A stretch of DNA of 36,762 nt from JALJPB01 sp963933115 (GTDB lineage: Bacteria; Pseudomonadota; Gammaproteobacteria; Enterobacterales; Alteromonadaceae), in NCBI GenBank assembly GCA_963933115.1, contig CAWVSL010000028.1:1-36762 (forward strand). Direction: 5' to 3'. Of the stretch, positions 1 through 9,006 are shown piece after piece; the first letter of the stretch is position 1; each line of letters opens with the position of its first letter. A program made the position numbers and the translations under genes. The notes under the pieces are model-generated. The model was not told the DNA's origin and made no database searches. It worked only from the letters and a program-made list of their open reading frames with translations.

Positions 1-2
1 AG

Positions 3-95
3 GTTAAAGAGCTCTTAGGTTTTGAACCTGAATACCGAATTCAGCAGGGAATAGATAAAGCCATGCCTTGGTATAAAAAATTCTTAACTAAATAG
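3..95 (+). CDS. NAD-dependent nucleotide-sugar epimerase, C-terminal end only
   Basis: The window opens inside an open frame that gives 30 codons and a TAG stop. The residues include GFEPEYRIQQGIDKAMPWY, which resembles the C-terminal end of short-chain dehydrogenase type UDP-sugar 4-epimerases of polysaccharide clusters (WbpP or UDP-glucuronate epimerase type). The start and the NAD-binding Rossmann domain lie outside the window, so the substrate cannot be assigned. It is followed by an rmlD remnant and galU, which fits the end of an O-antigen or capsule locus. Confidence 0.5.
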   Translation, partial: VKELLGFEPEYRIQQGIDKAMPWYKKFLTK

Positions 96-177
96 CTTTA
101 TGCCTGTTTCATTAAGTTTATAACCGGTTATCTCTATTTACAATAGTCTCGAAGTTGGCGGGTCAGACACTCAGTGA

Positions 178-507
178 AAACCTTTGGCTAATACTAAAGG
201 CTTAGTAAAATTTCTTTGGTTGTTGGTCAGTATTGACAATATCAAGCCTATTTATCATTGGAGCGATGCAGGAGTGGCTTCTTGGTATGACTTTGCCGTT
301 GCGATTCAAGACTTAGGTTTACAGCATGGTCTGCTTGATAAAAAAATCCCCATTACTGCAATAATATCTTCTGCTTACTCAGCCCCAGCCCCAGCCAAAA
401 GACCAAACTTTAGCTTATTAAATTCATCTAATGCCGGCTTAATTATGGAGCAAACCCATTGGCGAGAACAATTAGACAATTGCTTATTACAAATGCGGGT
501 AGATTAA
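178..507 (+). pseudogene. rmlD: rmlD (dTDP-4-dehydrorhamnose reductase) 3' remnant
   Basis: About 107 residues match the C-terminal third of RmlD, the reductase that makes dTDP-L-rhamnose: the stretches KGLVKFLW, IYHWSDAGVASWYDFAVAI and APAKRPNFSLLNSS are typical of it. Intact RmlD is close to 290-300 residues with an N-terminal NAD(P)-binding GxxGxxG and a YxxxK catalytic pair, all missing here. The frame is closed by TGA at 175-177, just upstream of the homology. The only initiation codon near its beginning is a TTG at 184, with no ribosome site. The upstream 80 bases hold the preceding epimerase stop and no rmlD N-terminus. I read this as a decayed copy left by deletion or recombination at the cluster edge. 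A short expressed protein is possible but unlikely. Confidence 0.7.
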
Positions 508-589
508 GTACTGGATATATCATCGTATCTATTCAATAATACGGTATATTACAAGTGTTTGTGATTTCAGTATTAAATTAAGGATGAGA

Positions 590-1492
590 ATGAGTAACAA
601 AATAACTAAAGCGGTAATCCCGGTAGCCGGTCTTGGCACGCGCATGCTTCCCGCTACAAAAGCAATCCCCAAAGAAATGTTGCCTATTGTTGATAAACCT
701 ATGATCCAATACATAGTCAATGAATGTGTTGCCGCGGGTATTAAAGAAATTGTACTAGTGACTCATTCATCTAAAAATGCCATTGAAAATCATTTTGATA
801 AATCATTTGAATTAGAGACCACACTTGAGAACCGAGTTAAACGCCAGTTACTTGATGAAATTCAAGCGATTTGCCCTAAAGACGTGACCATTTTACATGT
901 TCGTCAAGGTGAAGCAAAAGGGCTTGGCCATGCAGTATTAAAGGCGCGTCCTATTATTGGTAATGAGCCTTTTGTTGTCGTACTTCCTGATGTGATTTTA
1001 GACGACGCGACTGCTAATTTAGAAACTGAAAATTTAGCCGCAATGTTAGCACGTTATAAAGAAGTGGGTGGCTATAGCCAAATTATGGTAGAGCCGGTGC
1101 CTATGGAGCAAGTGAGTAGCTATGGTGTGGTTGATTGTGGTGGATACGACTTAGCTCCCGGTGAGTCGAAAACTATGACGGCAATTATTGAAAAACCTGC
1201 CATTGATCAAGCGCCTTCGAATTTAGCGGTTGTTGGTCGTTATGTGTTGTCTGAAAAAATTTGGGATTTATTAAAAATGACACCACCAGGTGCTGGTGAT
1301 GAAATTCAGCTAACCGATGCTATTGCTATGTTGATGGAAAAAGAAATTGTTGAAGCATTCCATATGACAGGTAAGTCCCATGACTGTGGCTCTAAATTAG
1401 GCTACATGAAAGCAAATGTTGAATACGGTTTACGTCATCCTGAATTAGCTGATGACTTTAGAGCTTATTTGACTGAGATAATGGCTTCATAG
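590..1492 (+). CDS. galU: UTP-glucose-1-phosphate uridylyltransferase
   Basis: GalU converts UTP and glucose-1-phosphate to UDP-glucose in the cytoplasm, the precursor for LPS, capsule and galactose metabolism. The N-terminus carries the nucleotidyltransferase signature GLGTRMLPATKAIPKEMLP, followed by the DKPMIQYIV segment. The product of 300 residues matches the usual bacterial length (302 in E. coli). Two in-frame ATGs lie at 584 and 590. The second is chosen because AAGGA at 579-583 then sits six bases upstream, while it would touch the first. The gene follows a nucleotide-sugar epimerase end and an rmlD remnant, in keeping with a polysaccharide locus, and is closed by a hairpin terminator. 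Family assignment is very secure. Confidence 0.97.
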   Translation: MSNKITKAVIPVAGLGTRMLPATKAIPKEMLPIVDKPMIQYIVNECVAAGIKEIVLVTHSSKNAIENHFDKSFELETTLENRVKRQLLDEIQAICPKDVTILHVRQGEAKGLGHAVLKARPIIGNEPFVVVLPDVILDDATANLETENLAAMLARYKEVGGYSQIMVEPVPMEQVSSYGVVDCGGYDLAPGESKTMTAIIEKPAIDQAPSNLAVVGRYVLSEKIWDLLKMTPPGAGDEIQLTDAIAMLMEKEIVEAFHMTGKSHDCGSKLGYMKANVEYGLRHPELADDFRAYLTEIMAS

Positions 1493-1517
1493 CCTTTGCT
1501 TTTTAAAACAATAACGA

Positions 1518-1552
1518 GTGATGATGGTTTCATATACCACCATCACTTTTTC
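1518..1552 (+). terminator. Rho-independent terminator of galU
   Basis: An 11-bp stem (GTGATGATGGT with ACCACCATCAC, one A-C mismatch) encloses a seven-base loop and is followed by five T residues. It begins 25 bases after the galU stop and reads in the same direction. Confidence 0.8.
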
Positions 1553-1607
1553 TTGCTTTATTAAGCCGGTAAGTTCGCTAACGGGATAGTAGCTGCCCCG
1601 AAGCTTT

Positions 1608-3083
1608 TTAACCTTGAACATACTGATACAAAGACTTTAATACTTTCATTTTCTGCTCATTACTTTCATATTCATGCACTAAATTCTCAATTTTTTGCAT
1701 AAACTCTTCAATGCTTAATAAGCCTTTTTCACCATACTGTAGTTTATTAGTACAATACTGCTGCCATTTTTGTTGTTCTTCACTGTTTAGCGTGTACGGG
1801 TAATTTCGCGCTCTATAACGAAATAGCATCACCGCTAAGCGCTCATCTTGAAACTGAAAAGGGTGACTGCCGAGTTGCTCAGGGGGTAATTCACGTAAAA
1901 TATCCATTTGTGCTTTATCACCATGAGAAAAGAAACTGCCACTATATAATGCTTGCTCCGGATCTACTGGAGTTGAGTTATCATACTCAACCGCAAAAAC
2001 ATCACTGAGCTTATCTCGTAAATTATCATGTGCTTTTAATAACGCTAAATTTTTCAAACATAACTCTCGGGGAATACTAAGCCGCTTGGCGTTCTCCGGT
2101 AACAAGGTTTTTGCTGGCGCGATAACGGGGCACTTATTTATATGAATAAGTTTGACCGAAATAGGTAACTCATCAGGCGCTAAGTCGTCATGTCGGGTAT
2201 ATAAACGTGTCTTAATCTGCTCACTGGTCAGTTCAAAGAGCGGCGTTGGATCTTTGGCTAAGTCGACAACGATCACCGCATTTTTATTAGTGGGATGATA
2301 ACCAATAGGGGCAAACCAACTCGTACAACCATGATCCGAAGAAACCTTAGACGAAGTATGAACAATAGGTGTCATGTTATAGACATCAATTAATTCCGCC
2401 ACTTGTCGTTTATTTTTTAAGTTAAAGATAAAGTCGTAAAGTTTTGGCTGTTTGTCTTTAATCAGCTTTGCCATCGCAATAGTGGCGTAAACATCACTCA
2501 TGGCATCATGTGCCGCTTCATGGTCTATACCATTAGCCTTGGTTAATAACTCAAGCCGAAAGCTAACCACTTGTTTTCCATCGCGCTCAACAGTAGGCCA
2601 TTCAATACCCTCAGGGCGCAATGCATAACATGCTCGTACTAAGTCGATAATATCCCAACGGCTATTACCATTTTGCCATTCACGAGAGTAGGGATCATAA
2701 AAGTTACGATAAAATAAATAACGGCTAACCTCATCATCAAAACGAATACTGTTATAACCGGCAACACAGGTATCAGCCTGACTAAAAAGGCCATGAATAC
2801 GCGCGGCAAATTCTGCTTCAGACAAACCCTCACGCTGTGCCTTTTGAGGAGTAATACCGGTAACTAAACAAGCTTCAGGTTGTGGTAAATAATCTTGTGG
2901 CGGTTGGCAATAAAAAACTTCAGGCTCGCCAATAATATTAAGATCTAAGTCGGTTCTTATGGCAGCAAACTGCGATGGCTTATCAAATTTGGGTGCGATA
3001 CCCCAAGTTTCATAATCATGCCAGAGAATAGTGGGTTGATGAGTAGAATCTTTTGACGACGTGTTTTGTTTCATTTTATCCAT
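1608..3083 (-). CDS. sbcB: Exodeoxyribonuclease I
   Basis: ExoI degrades single-stranded DNA 3' to 5' in recombination and mismatch repair. The N-terminal DEDDh exonuclease domain is clear: HDYETWG holds the first acidic pair, then CVAGYNSIRFDDE, and AHDAMSDVYAT closes the catalytic set. The SH3-like and C-terminal helical domains follow. Length is about 491 residues against 475 in E. coli, with the difference at the N-terminus. The frame can extend to a TTG at 3125, but ATG at 3083 or 3074 fits the family better. Neither has a strong ribosome site; a weak GGA precedes 3074. It stands alone, convergent with galU. Confidence 0.96.
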   Translation of the reverse strand: MDKMKQNTSSKDSTHQPTILWHDYETWGIAPKFDKPSQFAAIRTDLDLNIIGEPEVFYCQPPQDYLPQPEACLVTGITPQKAQREGLSEAEFAARIHGLFSQADTCVAGYNSIRFDDEVSRYLFYRNFYDPYSREWQNGNSRWDIIDLVRACYALRPEGIEWPTVERDGKQVVSFRLELLTKANGIDHEAAHDAMSDVYATIAMAKLIKDKQPKLYDFIFNLKNKRQVAELIDVYNMTPIVHTSSKVSSDHGCTSWFAPIGYHPTNKNAVIVVDLAKDPTPLFELTSEQIKTRLYTRHDDLAPDELPISVKLIHINKCPVIAPAKTLLPENAKRLSIPRELCLKNLALLKAHDNLRDKLSDVFAVEYDNSTPVDPEQALYSGSFFSHGDKAQMDILRELPPEQLGSHPFQFQDERLAVMLFRYRARNYPYTLNSEEQQKWQQYCTNKLQYGEKGLLSIEEFMQKIENLVHEYESNEQKMKVLKSLYQYVQG

Positions 3084-3206
3084 GTAAAACAATTTGTTTA
3101 TGTTTGTTAAAACAGTATGGCACAAGGTTTGGGTCAGCGGAACATCAGAGATTAAATGCCCATGCCACTTAAACAGGTTTAATCACTTTACAATACTGCT
3201 ACCGCT

Positions 3207-3234
3207 AAAATATAAGGTTAGCCCTAAACCTCAA
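3207..3234 (-). promoter_or_regulatory. Candidate sigma-70 promoter for sbcB
   Basis: Read on the minus strand, TTGAGG (3234-3229) and TATTTT (3212-3207) are separated by 16 bases. A transcript would start near 3200, giving a leader of about 120 bases before sbcB. The match is moderate and the region is AT-rich. Confidence 0.35.
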
Positions 3235-3585
3235 GTACTCAGCCACTAATATCATTTGACTCTAGCATAAGCGAGAAGCAAAATCTTAATTCTTTCAGCT
3301 GGTTAACACGGTGAAGTTTGAGTTTGTCTTAAAGGTAAACCTAACCATGAGACTAGCCTTAATAGGAACTCATAAGAGCATTATAAAGCCATTTGTTTGG
3401 CAATTACCGCATGATTAAACAGGCGTTAAATAGTTAGCTTAATACCCTTGTTATAAGTACTTAAACTAATTTTTATAGTAAGTGGCGGCGTTAATTGAAG
3501 TTTTTTTAGATTATCCGGTGACACCAAGGGCGTGAATGTTATTATTAGCTTAACGACGAAAAAAAGATAACCAGCGAACCAACAA
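3235..3585. other. Intergenic region, no gene seen
   Basis: This lies between divergent sbcB and the substrate-binding-like gene. All frames are broken by frequent stops. The longest plausible reading frame, from ATG at 3348, gives only 23 residues. No strong hairpin or repeat is visible. I specifically looked for a missing signal-peptide exon of the downstream gene and saw only a five-codon frame near 3538. Confidence 0.5.
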
Positions 3586-4377
3586 ATGAACTTTTGGAAT
3601 GGCAATAAATCCCCAATTCGCCAACATTATGAACTAGACATACTGCATTGCTTGTTAACGGCAACAGAAAAAGAATTTGGTCAGTTTACTCTTCATAACG
3701 ATGTAACCGATTATCCTCTTGCTGAAGATGAAGGGAATGTTTTTAATACCGGCACCGATATTTTAGTGACTGTTGCCGGCAATACTAAATTTGCTCAACA
3801 TCATAAAATTATAATACCTCAAGCTATTGCCAAAGGCTTATTGGGTTATCGATTATTGATCATTAAACAAGACAAGCGAGACAAATTTAAGCACATAAAC
3901 ACCGCTAAACAAATGCAACAATTAACGGCAGGTATTCCAGCGACTTGGGCTGACGCCGATTTATTTAGAGCGAATAACTACGCTGTTTGTGAAAAGGGAG
4001 TATTTGGCGAGGTTTTTCAGCGTTTAAAGAATAATGAATGTGATTATGTGGCATTGGGGGCAAATGAAATAGAAGAAGCTTTTACTACCATGGCTGAGCC
4101 ATTAGGTGACTTGGTCATAGAGCCAACATTGATGCTTTATTACCCTTTTCCATTAGTTTTTTACCTTAACCCAAAACAAGTTGAATTAGCTGCCCGTGTC
4201 AAAGTAGGTTTGCAATACATTACTAATAATGGCCAGCTAGACGCTATTTTTAATAAATATAATGGTAATATTGTTGAACGATTATCGTTAAAACAACGAA
4301 AAATATTACATTTAAATAACCCGATATTACCTAATGAAATGCGTGATTTCAGCCCAAATTTATTGGGTAATAGCTAA
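3586..4377 (+). CDS. Substrate-binding-domain protein (periplasmic solute-binding fold), no signal peptide
   Basis: The 263-residue product resembles type II periplasmic binding proteins of the amino-acid ABC transporter and transporter-like family. It begins FWNGNKSPIRQHYELDILH, then a segment around residue 65 (VFNTGTDILVTV), a linker at about 85-100 and a second lobe ending near residue 225 (VKVGLQYITNNGQLDAIFNKY), a typical end for this fold. Proteins of this kind are normally exported, but the sequence starts directly in the mature fold: there is no hydrophobic N-terminus. The upstream frame is closed by TAA at 3568-3570, and no ribosome site precedes the ATG. It may be a cytoplasmic orphan, or a gene that lost its signal sequence. 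Ligand unknown, and no permease or ATPase gene is adjacent. Confidence 0.7.
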   Translation: MNFWNGNKSPIRQHYELDILHCLLTATEKEFGQFTLHNDVTDYPLAEDEGNVFNTGTDILVTVAGNTKFAQHHKIIIPQAIAKGLLGYRLLIIKQDKRDKFKHINTAKQMQQLTAGIPATWADADLFRANNYAVCEKGVFGEVFQRLKNNECDYVALGANEIEEAFTTMAEPLGDLVIEPTLMLYYPFPLVFYLNPKQVELAARVKVGLQYITNNGQLDAIFNKYNGNIVERLSLKQRKILHLNNPILPNEMRDFSPNLLGNS

Positions 4378-4446
4378 GATTATACAGCTTGAGCTAAAGA
4401 CTCGTGTGATGATTTGAGCATTAATATTGGAGTTTACTCATTATCA

Positions 4447-5712
4447 TCACTCACTCATAACAAGCTTAATAGCTTCTAGGCCTTTTTTTAGACTCGTTTC
4501 ATCCGTCGCGTAGTTAATACGAATACACTGGTGTTTATGCGGCCAATCGTCCTCAATACTAATGAAAAAATTATGCCCAGGGATAATATAAACGTCTTTT
4601 TCTTTTAAGCGTTGATAAAGTGCTTCACTACTTATTTTCGCATCTTTAAACCAGAGCCACATAAAAAATGCACCTTCTATTTTATGTAAATAAACCTCCA
4701 TATCACCAAAAATCTCATTGAAAAGACGTATTGCTGTTTGCGACTTATCACTATAGTAAGGCTTAACGACATTTTCACACAGACTGAGCAGTTCTTTATC
4801 TTTAATCATTCGGGTGAGTAACGACGGCCCTAAGCTGTTAGGGGTTAGGATCATACTGCCATTAATACGACCAAGGGCTTGAATAATAGCTTTATTGGCG
4901 ATAACAATACCCGTACGTAAACCGGCTAAACCTAATTTTGATAACGACATGCACAAAATAATATTAGAATTCCAAGTGAGGCTAACGTCAGTATATATAC
5001 AGCCAGGAAAGGGATAACCGTAAGCGTTGTCGACAATTAATGGAATGTTATGTTTTTTAGCGAGTGTATCTAGTTGTTTTAATTCCTTGTCGGTAATGAC
5101 GTTACCCGTGGGATTGGTTGGTCGAGAAACACAAAGCGCGCCAATAGAGTCATCTGATACTAATGTTTGAGATACGGCTTCAAAATTAACAACATACTTA
5201 AATTGTTTTGACTTTGCTGCGGTAGCTAAAATCTCAATGTCAGGCTTAATCGCGATAAACATATCTTCTGCTAAACCTTGGTCAGCATAACCTACATATT
5301 CAGGTGCTAGCGGAAATAGAATTTTTTTGTGTTTACCATCAGGCATCTCTCCTGCAAATAAGTTAAACAACACAAAGAAATTTGCCTGGCTACCATTACT
5401 CAAAGCGATATTATTTTCGTCTATATCCCAAGCATAATTTTCATTGAGTTTGTTGGAAAGTGCGACACGAAAGTCTTCATTACCTTGGGGGTGATCGTAA
5501 AGTCCAATGACTTTATCGATATGTGAACTAGCAATGAGCTTTTGTAACTCGCTAACAAACAATTTGTTTACCTCGGGGATAACGGCCGGATTACCACCAC
5601 CCAACATAATGATATTAGGGTTTTTGCTGTTTTTTGCGTTACCTAAATCTTCCATTAATTGGCTAATACCATTGGGACGAGAGAATTTTGCGCCAAATTT
5701 TGATAAGTTCAT
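4447..5712 (-). CDS. avtA: Valine--pyruvate aminotransferase
   Basis: AvtA is a fold-type I PLP enzyme that transfers the amino group between alanine or valine and the matching 2-oxo acids. The 421-residue product follows E. coli AvtA through its length: FGAKFSRPNGISQLMEDL at the N-terminus, MLGGGNPAVIPE, LFPLAPEYVGYAD, CVSRPTNPTGNVITD, the internal aldimine lysine in SLSKLGLAGLRTGI, and the C-terminal PGHNFF and HQCIRINY (arginine for the substrate carboxylate). It is convergent with the substrate-binding-like gene, from which it is separated by 69 bases. The window contains a second alanine-forming aminotransferase, alaA, which is functionally overlapping in E. coli. Confidence 0.95.
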   Translation of the reverse strand: MNLSKFGAKFSRPNGISQLMEDLGNAKNSKNPNIIMLGGGNPAVIPEVNKLFVSELQKLIASSHIDKVIGLYDHPQGNEDFRVALSNKLNENYAWDIDENNIALSNGSQANFFVLFNLFAGEMPDGKHKKILFPLAPEYVGYADQGLAEDMFIAIKPDIEILATAAKSKQFKYVVNFEAVSQTLVSDDSIGALCVSRPTNPTGNVITDKELKQLDTLAKKHNIPLIVDNAYGYPFPGCIYTDVSLTWNSNIILCMSLSKLGLAGLRTGIVIANKAIIQALGRINGSMILTPNSLGPSLLTRMIKDKELLSLCENVVKPYYSDKSQTAIRLFNEIFGDMEVYLHKIEGAFFMWLWFKDAKISSEALYQRLKEKDVYIIPGHNFFISIEDDWPHKHQCIRINYATDETSLKKGLEAIKLVMSE

Positions 5713-5971
5713 ACTGCTTACAATATTTGATAAATATAGCGCCTAAGTATATCTTAAATCAATTGCTGTCGCCTATGTAATAGCTCTATTATGTCGATTA
5801 AGAGCCACGCTGATTGGGCATATTTTATCCATAAAAGGTGGGTAATAATTTAGTTTAATTGGAATTACTTTTCCGCTGGATTCATTTATAATACCTTAAT
5901 ATTAATTATGTTGGCTTATTGGCTATTTTTTATAGAAAATTTTTATAATTAGATAGAGGTTTTGAAGGTTA

Positions 5972-6784
5972 ATGGCAGAGAAAGGCAGTGAACTAGATCG
6001 TATTAAACTCAATAGTAGTGAAATAAATAGTGGTTATAACGAGCAAGGGTATTTTGTTATTAGAGATTATTTTAATGCCGATGAAATTTTATCACTGAGA
6101 AAGGTGATATTAAAATTTCATCAGGGTTGGAAAGATGACAACGGCACTTTTTATCAGCAAGAAGCGTTCAACTCTTCTTTAATTACTGGCAGTAAATACT
6201 TAGCAGTTGACGATAGAATACGGCTTTTTAATTTTATCAGTTCAAAAAAAATTATGACGGTGGTTGAGTCGGTAATCCCCACTAAGCCTGCGTTTATGAA
6301 TACCCAATTATTTTTTGACCCCTTTAATCACCAGCAAGATAATTTTTGGCATCGAGACTGTCAATACGACCATGGTGTTGAACAACAAAAAATAGCAATT
6401 ACTGACACTCAAGTAGTGCATCTTCGCGTGCCTTTGTTTGACGAACTCGGATTAGAGCTAGTACCAGGTACTCATAAACGTTGGGATAGTGACGAAGAGT
6501 TTGATGTTCGGTTAGAGATAAATAACCGGGTGAGCAGTGACAACCTTTCTACTGGTAAAAAAATTAAGTTGGCCGCAGGCGACTTATTAGTTTTTTCCGC
6601 GGATATGATCCATCGCGGTTTATATGGCTTAGACCGATTAGCGTTGGATATTTTAGTTTTTGACTCTTCCGCCAATTTTGTTGACTATGTCGATGACGAC
6701 TGTTTACCCGACAGTACAATGCTCGATAACCTTGACAATCCCCGGTTATTTCTTAATACACTTGAGTTAAAGTCTCAGCGTTAG
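5972..6784 (+). CDS. Phytanoyl-CoA dioxygenase (PhyH) family Fe(II)/2-oxoglutarate oxygenase
   Basis: The 270-residue protein has the PhyH pattern: an N-terminal GYFVIRDYFNADEI segment, the facial triad H127-x-D129 in WHRD, the distal His214 in DMIHRGLYG, and Arg222 positioned to bind 2-oxoglutarate. PVPGTH-like turn residues (VPGTHKRW) also fit. The family hydroxylates small molecules, from phytanoyl-CoA to ectoine and halogenated secondary metabolites, so the substrate cannot be named. It has no obvious biosynthetic neighbours: avtA diverges upstream and a DUF2750 gene converges downstream. The start is supported by GAAGG at 5964-5968. All metal ligands are present, so it is probably active. 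Confidence 0.85.
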   Translation: MAEKGSELDRIKLNSSEINSGYNEQGYFVIRDYFNADEILSLRKVILKFHQGWKDDNGTFYQQEAFNSSLITGSKYLAVDDRIRLFNFISSKKIMTVVESVIPTKPAFMNTQLFFDPFNHQQDNFWHRDCQYDHGVEQQKIAITDTQVVHLRVPLFDELGLELVPGTHKRWDSDEEFDVRLEINNRVSSDNLSTGKKIKLAAGDLLVFSADMIHRGLYGLDRLALDILVFDSSANFVDYVDDDCLPDSTMLDNLDNPRLFLNTLELKSQR

Positions 6785-6926
6785 CTTGGCAATATGTCAG
6801 CTCGTTATTGTCAGCGAAGTGGTTATAATTATTCAACGCTTATTCGCCCATTATTGCCATACTGACCTTAGCCGATATGTTCTTGGTTAATATTAAGCAA
6901 AGGATTCAGTATCTTTAGTAGTTTTT

Positions 6927-7310
6927 TTAGCTTTTTTTCTGAGCTTGTTCAGACAGCTCAAAGTCAAATTCATCGGGAAAAATAACAACGCCTTCTTCTT
7001 GATTAGGAAAAACAACGATAGCAATTTCATCAGTTTCTAAACCCGGTGTCCACCGACTTTGCCAGATGCTAAGGCTAATGGCTTCAGCTTTACATTGGCC
7101 CCAGTCATCGGTAATCCAACCTTCGGCAAACACTTTATTTGGCCAAACGGGTACGCTGTCACCGTCTTCGGTATTCAACATCATACAACCTTGCTCGTCA
7201 ACCAAAATCCAAATTTCTTGGTGTTTTATCACTTCTTCAAGTAAATACTTAAAGCGTTTTTGTTCGTCGTATTGTTCAATCGTGGCAATTAATTCAGGCG
7301 TTAACGTCAT
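6927..7310 (-). CDS. DUF2750 family protein
   Basis: A 127-residue soluble acidic protein of a family with no assigned function. Family hallmarks visible are the VKHQEIW-like stretch (IKHQEIWILVDEQG), the PVWPNKVFAEGW segment near residue 54, a central IWQSRWTPGLETDEI block and the end VVFPNQEEGVVIFPDEFDFEL. It has no signal peptide or membrane segment. A second DUF2750 gene lies at the other end of the window. It sits downstream of the aspartic protease on the same strand, separated by 108 bases that contain a hairpin, so the two are probably separate units. No ribosome site is obvious. Confidence 0.85.
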   Translation of the reverse strand: MTLTPELIATIEQYDEQKRFKYLLEEVIKHQEIWILVDEQGCMMLNTEDGDSVPVWPNKVFAEGWITDDWGQCKAEAISLSIWQSRWTPGLETDEIAIVVFPNQEEGVVIFPDEFDFELSEQAQKKS

Positions 7311-7349
7311 AGTAGTCAGTTATATTAGATAGTAGGAGACTATAGTACA

Positions 7350-7380
7350 AAGATATCAGTGGGGGAACAAATGATATCTT
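7350..7380. repeat. Perfect 9-bp inverted repeat between protease and DUF2750 genes
   Basis: AAGATATCA and TGATATCTT flank a 13-base loop. On the minus strand it lies just after the protease stop and is followed by TTTG only, so it would be a weak terminator or a processing or attenuation stem. Confidence 0.45.
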
Positions 7381-7418
7381 ATTAACAGTTAGGTTTTATC
7401 GGTACTTATTAACCTTTA

Positions 7419-8666
7419 TTAAGATTTGTTTTCTAATCTTAATAAGTTATTACTTTGATCGATATGAAAATCAAATAACCGTAAATAGTTCATTCCTAGT
7501 AGGCCATCATTTTTTTGATTCTTATAAGGAATAACGGCAAATAGTAGGTTATTTAATTGATAGCCTTGCAGGGAAAATTCATCAACTTGATAAATACGGC
7601 TATCGACCTCGCCGCCTGCGGTCGTTAACACGATATCTTCAATATACTTAACCTTACTTTGCGAGACCAACTCGTCAAAAACACTTTGAGATAATACCGA
7701 AATACTGGCACCCGTATCGATTAACAAATTCACAGAAAAGTTATTATTAATGAGGCCTTCAACAATAAAATGATCGCCATTACGGATGAGTGGAACCATC
7801 ACGGGGCGTTGTAAGGCAAGCTCAATGGCACCAAGTAAACGTTGGGCTTTTACTTGGTAATTGGGCTGTTCTATCAAAGTAGTCAAGTGTTGGCGAGCAA
7901 AAGAGTATTCACCCAGTTGAAATTGTGCTTGGGCTAACGCCCATTGGGCTTGAGGGCTATTGGGCACCATGGACAGCACCTCTTCGGTAAACTGAGCCAG
8001 TTCTAGCCATAAAGCTAGCTCAAATAAGCGCTTTATTTCATCACGAACTAAGGCTTGAGCGTAATTCAAAATTTGCTGTTGTAAGTCCAAGTCAAAGGTG
8101 TGGTACTCAAGGCTTAAGGCTTTTTTTATCGCCAATAATATTTGTTGTTGAGCGAGTCTTAATTTAACCACCGCCCGTAAAAAATCTAAATCATCGGGAG
8201 CGTAAGCTAAAAAAGCATTAATGGCGTTTTCTGCTAATAAATAGTGTTTATTTTTTAATAACTGCATGGCATTACTCAACCAATAGCTTTTTAACGAAGA
8301 CAGGCGCATTTGATCTTCTAACGGTATTTCATAGAGTAAATTCGACGCTAAAAAGTATTCTTGGGCGTCGATCGCTCTATGAATGATCTCTTCTAAATTT
8401 TTGACTTGTTGGTGGGGGGGCTTAACGCCATCATTTGCCGATAATAACATCGGTAAGCTATTCACTAGGGCTTGCGTCTTGTCTGCATTTACATTTATTA
8501 CTTCTGTTGATTCTGTTACCCGTGATGTCTTTGGCACGCTGAACGCACTTCTAACCAAGTCACTGAAGGCGGCTTTAACAATACTAGGCTGTTTTATAGG
8601 CACTAATAAGTAAACATTTAAGCTTAGTGAAGTTATTAGTATTGTTAGAAAAAGAAATCTCCACAT
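7419..8666 (-). CDS. Membrane-anchored retropepsin-like aspartic protease with repeat region
   Basis: The 415-residue protein begins with a single hydrophobic segment (residues about 4-25, WRFLFLTILITSLSLNVYLLV), followed by a helical TPR-like middle (about 90-270: YFLASNLLYEIPLEDQ, ANEN-type and LAQAQFQLGEYSFARQHL helices). The C-terminal domain of about 120 residues has the single-domain aspartic protease signature LLIDTGASISVLS with Asp317, and the later hydrophobic-hydrophobic-Gly partner GLLGMNYL. This matches the clan AA TIGR02281-like family, which is thought to dimerise like retropepsins. The protease domain is predicted to face the periplasm. Start is supported by GAGGA six bases upstream. 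Substrate unknown. Confidence 0.8.
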   Translation of the reverse strand: MWRFLFLTILITSLSLNVYLLVPIKQPSIVKAAFSDLVRSAFSVPKTSRVTESTEVINVNADKTQALVNSLPMLLSANDGVKPPHQQVKNLEEIIHRAIDAQEYFLASNLLYEIPLEDQMRLSSLKSYWLSNAMQLLKNKHYLLAENAINAFLAYAPDDLDFLRAVVKLRLAQQQILLAIKKALSLEYHTFDLDLQQQILNYAQALVRDEIKRLFELALWLELAQFTEEVLSMVPNSPQAQWALAQAQFQLGEYSFARQHLTTLIEQPNYQVKAQRLLGAIELALQRPVMVPLIRNGDHFIVEGLINNNFSVNLLIDTGASISVLSQSVFDELVSQSKVKYIEDIVLTTAGGEVDSRIYQVDEFSLQGYQLNNLLFAVIPYKNQKNDGLLGMNYLRLFDFHIDQSNNLLRLENKS

Positions 8667-9006
8667 ATGCCATCCTCATCAATAGATCATATTGATAGTG
8701 TCGCTAAAATTCAAGACAAAATCTACTAGGGATTATTTTAAATTTACTAATTAATAGGCTGAGAAAGGCTGAGAAAGTATAAAAATAGGGGGGAGAATAA
8801 ATTGAGCCCCTAGCCATGGCGCTTTAGTTGATATGTCAGGTTATCGGCTTCGGAGGTTTTAATTGTAACTTTAGTAATACGGTATAATTTTATAAATTAA
8901 ATTAGGTATAAGGCACCAATGTACTATAAAGAATAATTTAGCGAACAAAATATATTTAGATTTAGCTAGGCCGAGAATTTAGAGGAGTTGTTCTTTTGAA
9001 AGGCAA
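8667..9006. other. Intergenic region; possible plus-strand small RNA start
   Basis: No coding frame of useful length is present. Visible items are a 10-bp perfect tandem duplication at 8757-8776 (GGCTGAGAAA twice), a weak stem with arms TAGGGG and CCCCTA around 8787-8812, and a consensus TATAAT at 8883-8888 on the plus strand without a good -35. That hexamer is about 120 bases before a plus-oriented terminator, although no plus-strand gene lies between them. Confidence 0.35.

Noticed and set aside
4406..4450. Inverted repeat GTGATGAT...ATCATCAC between the solute-binding-like gene and avtA
   Set aside because: The right arm overlaps the avtA stop codon, the loop is long and there is no T-tract on either strand.
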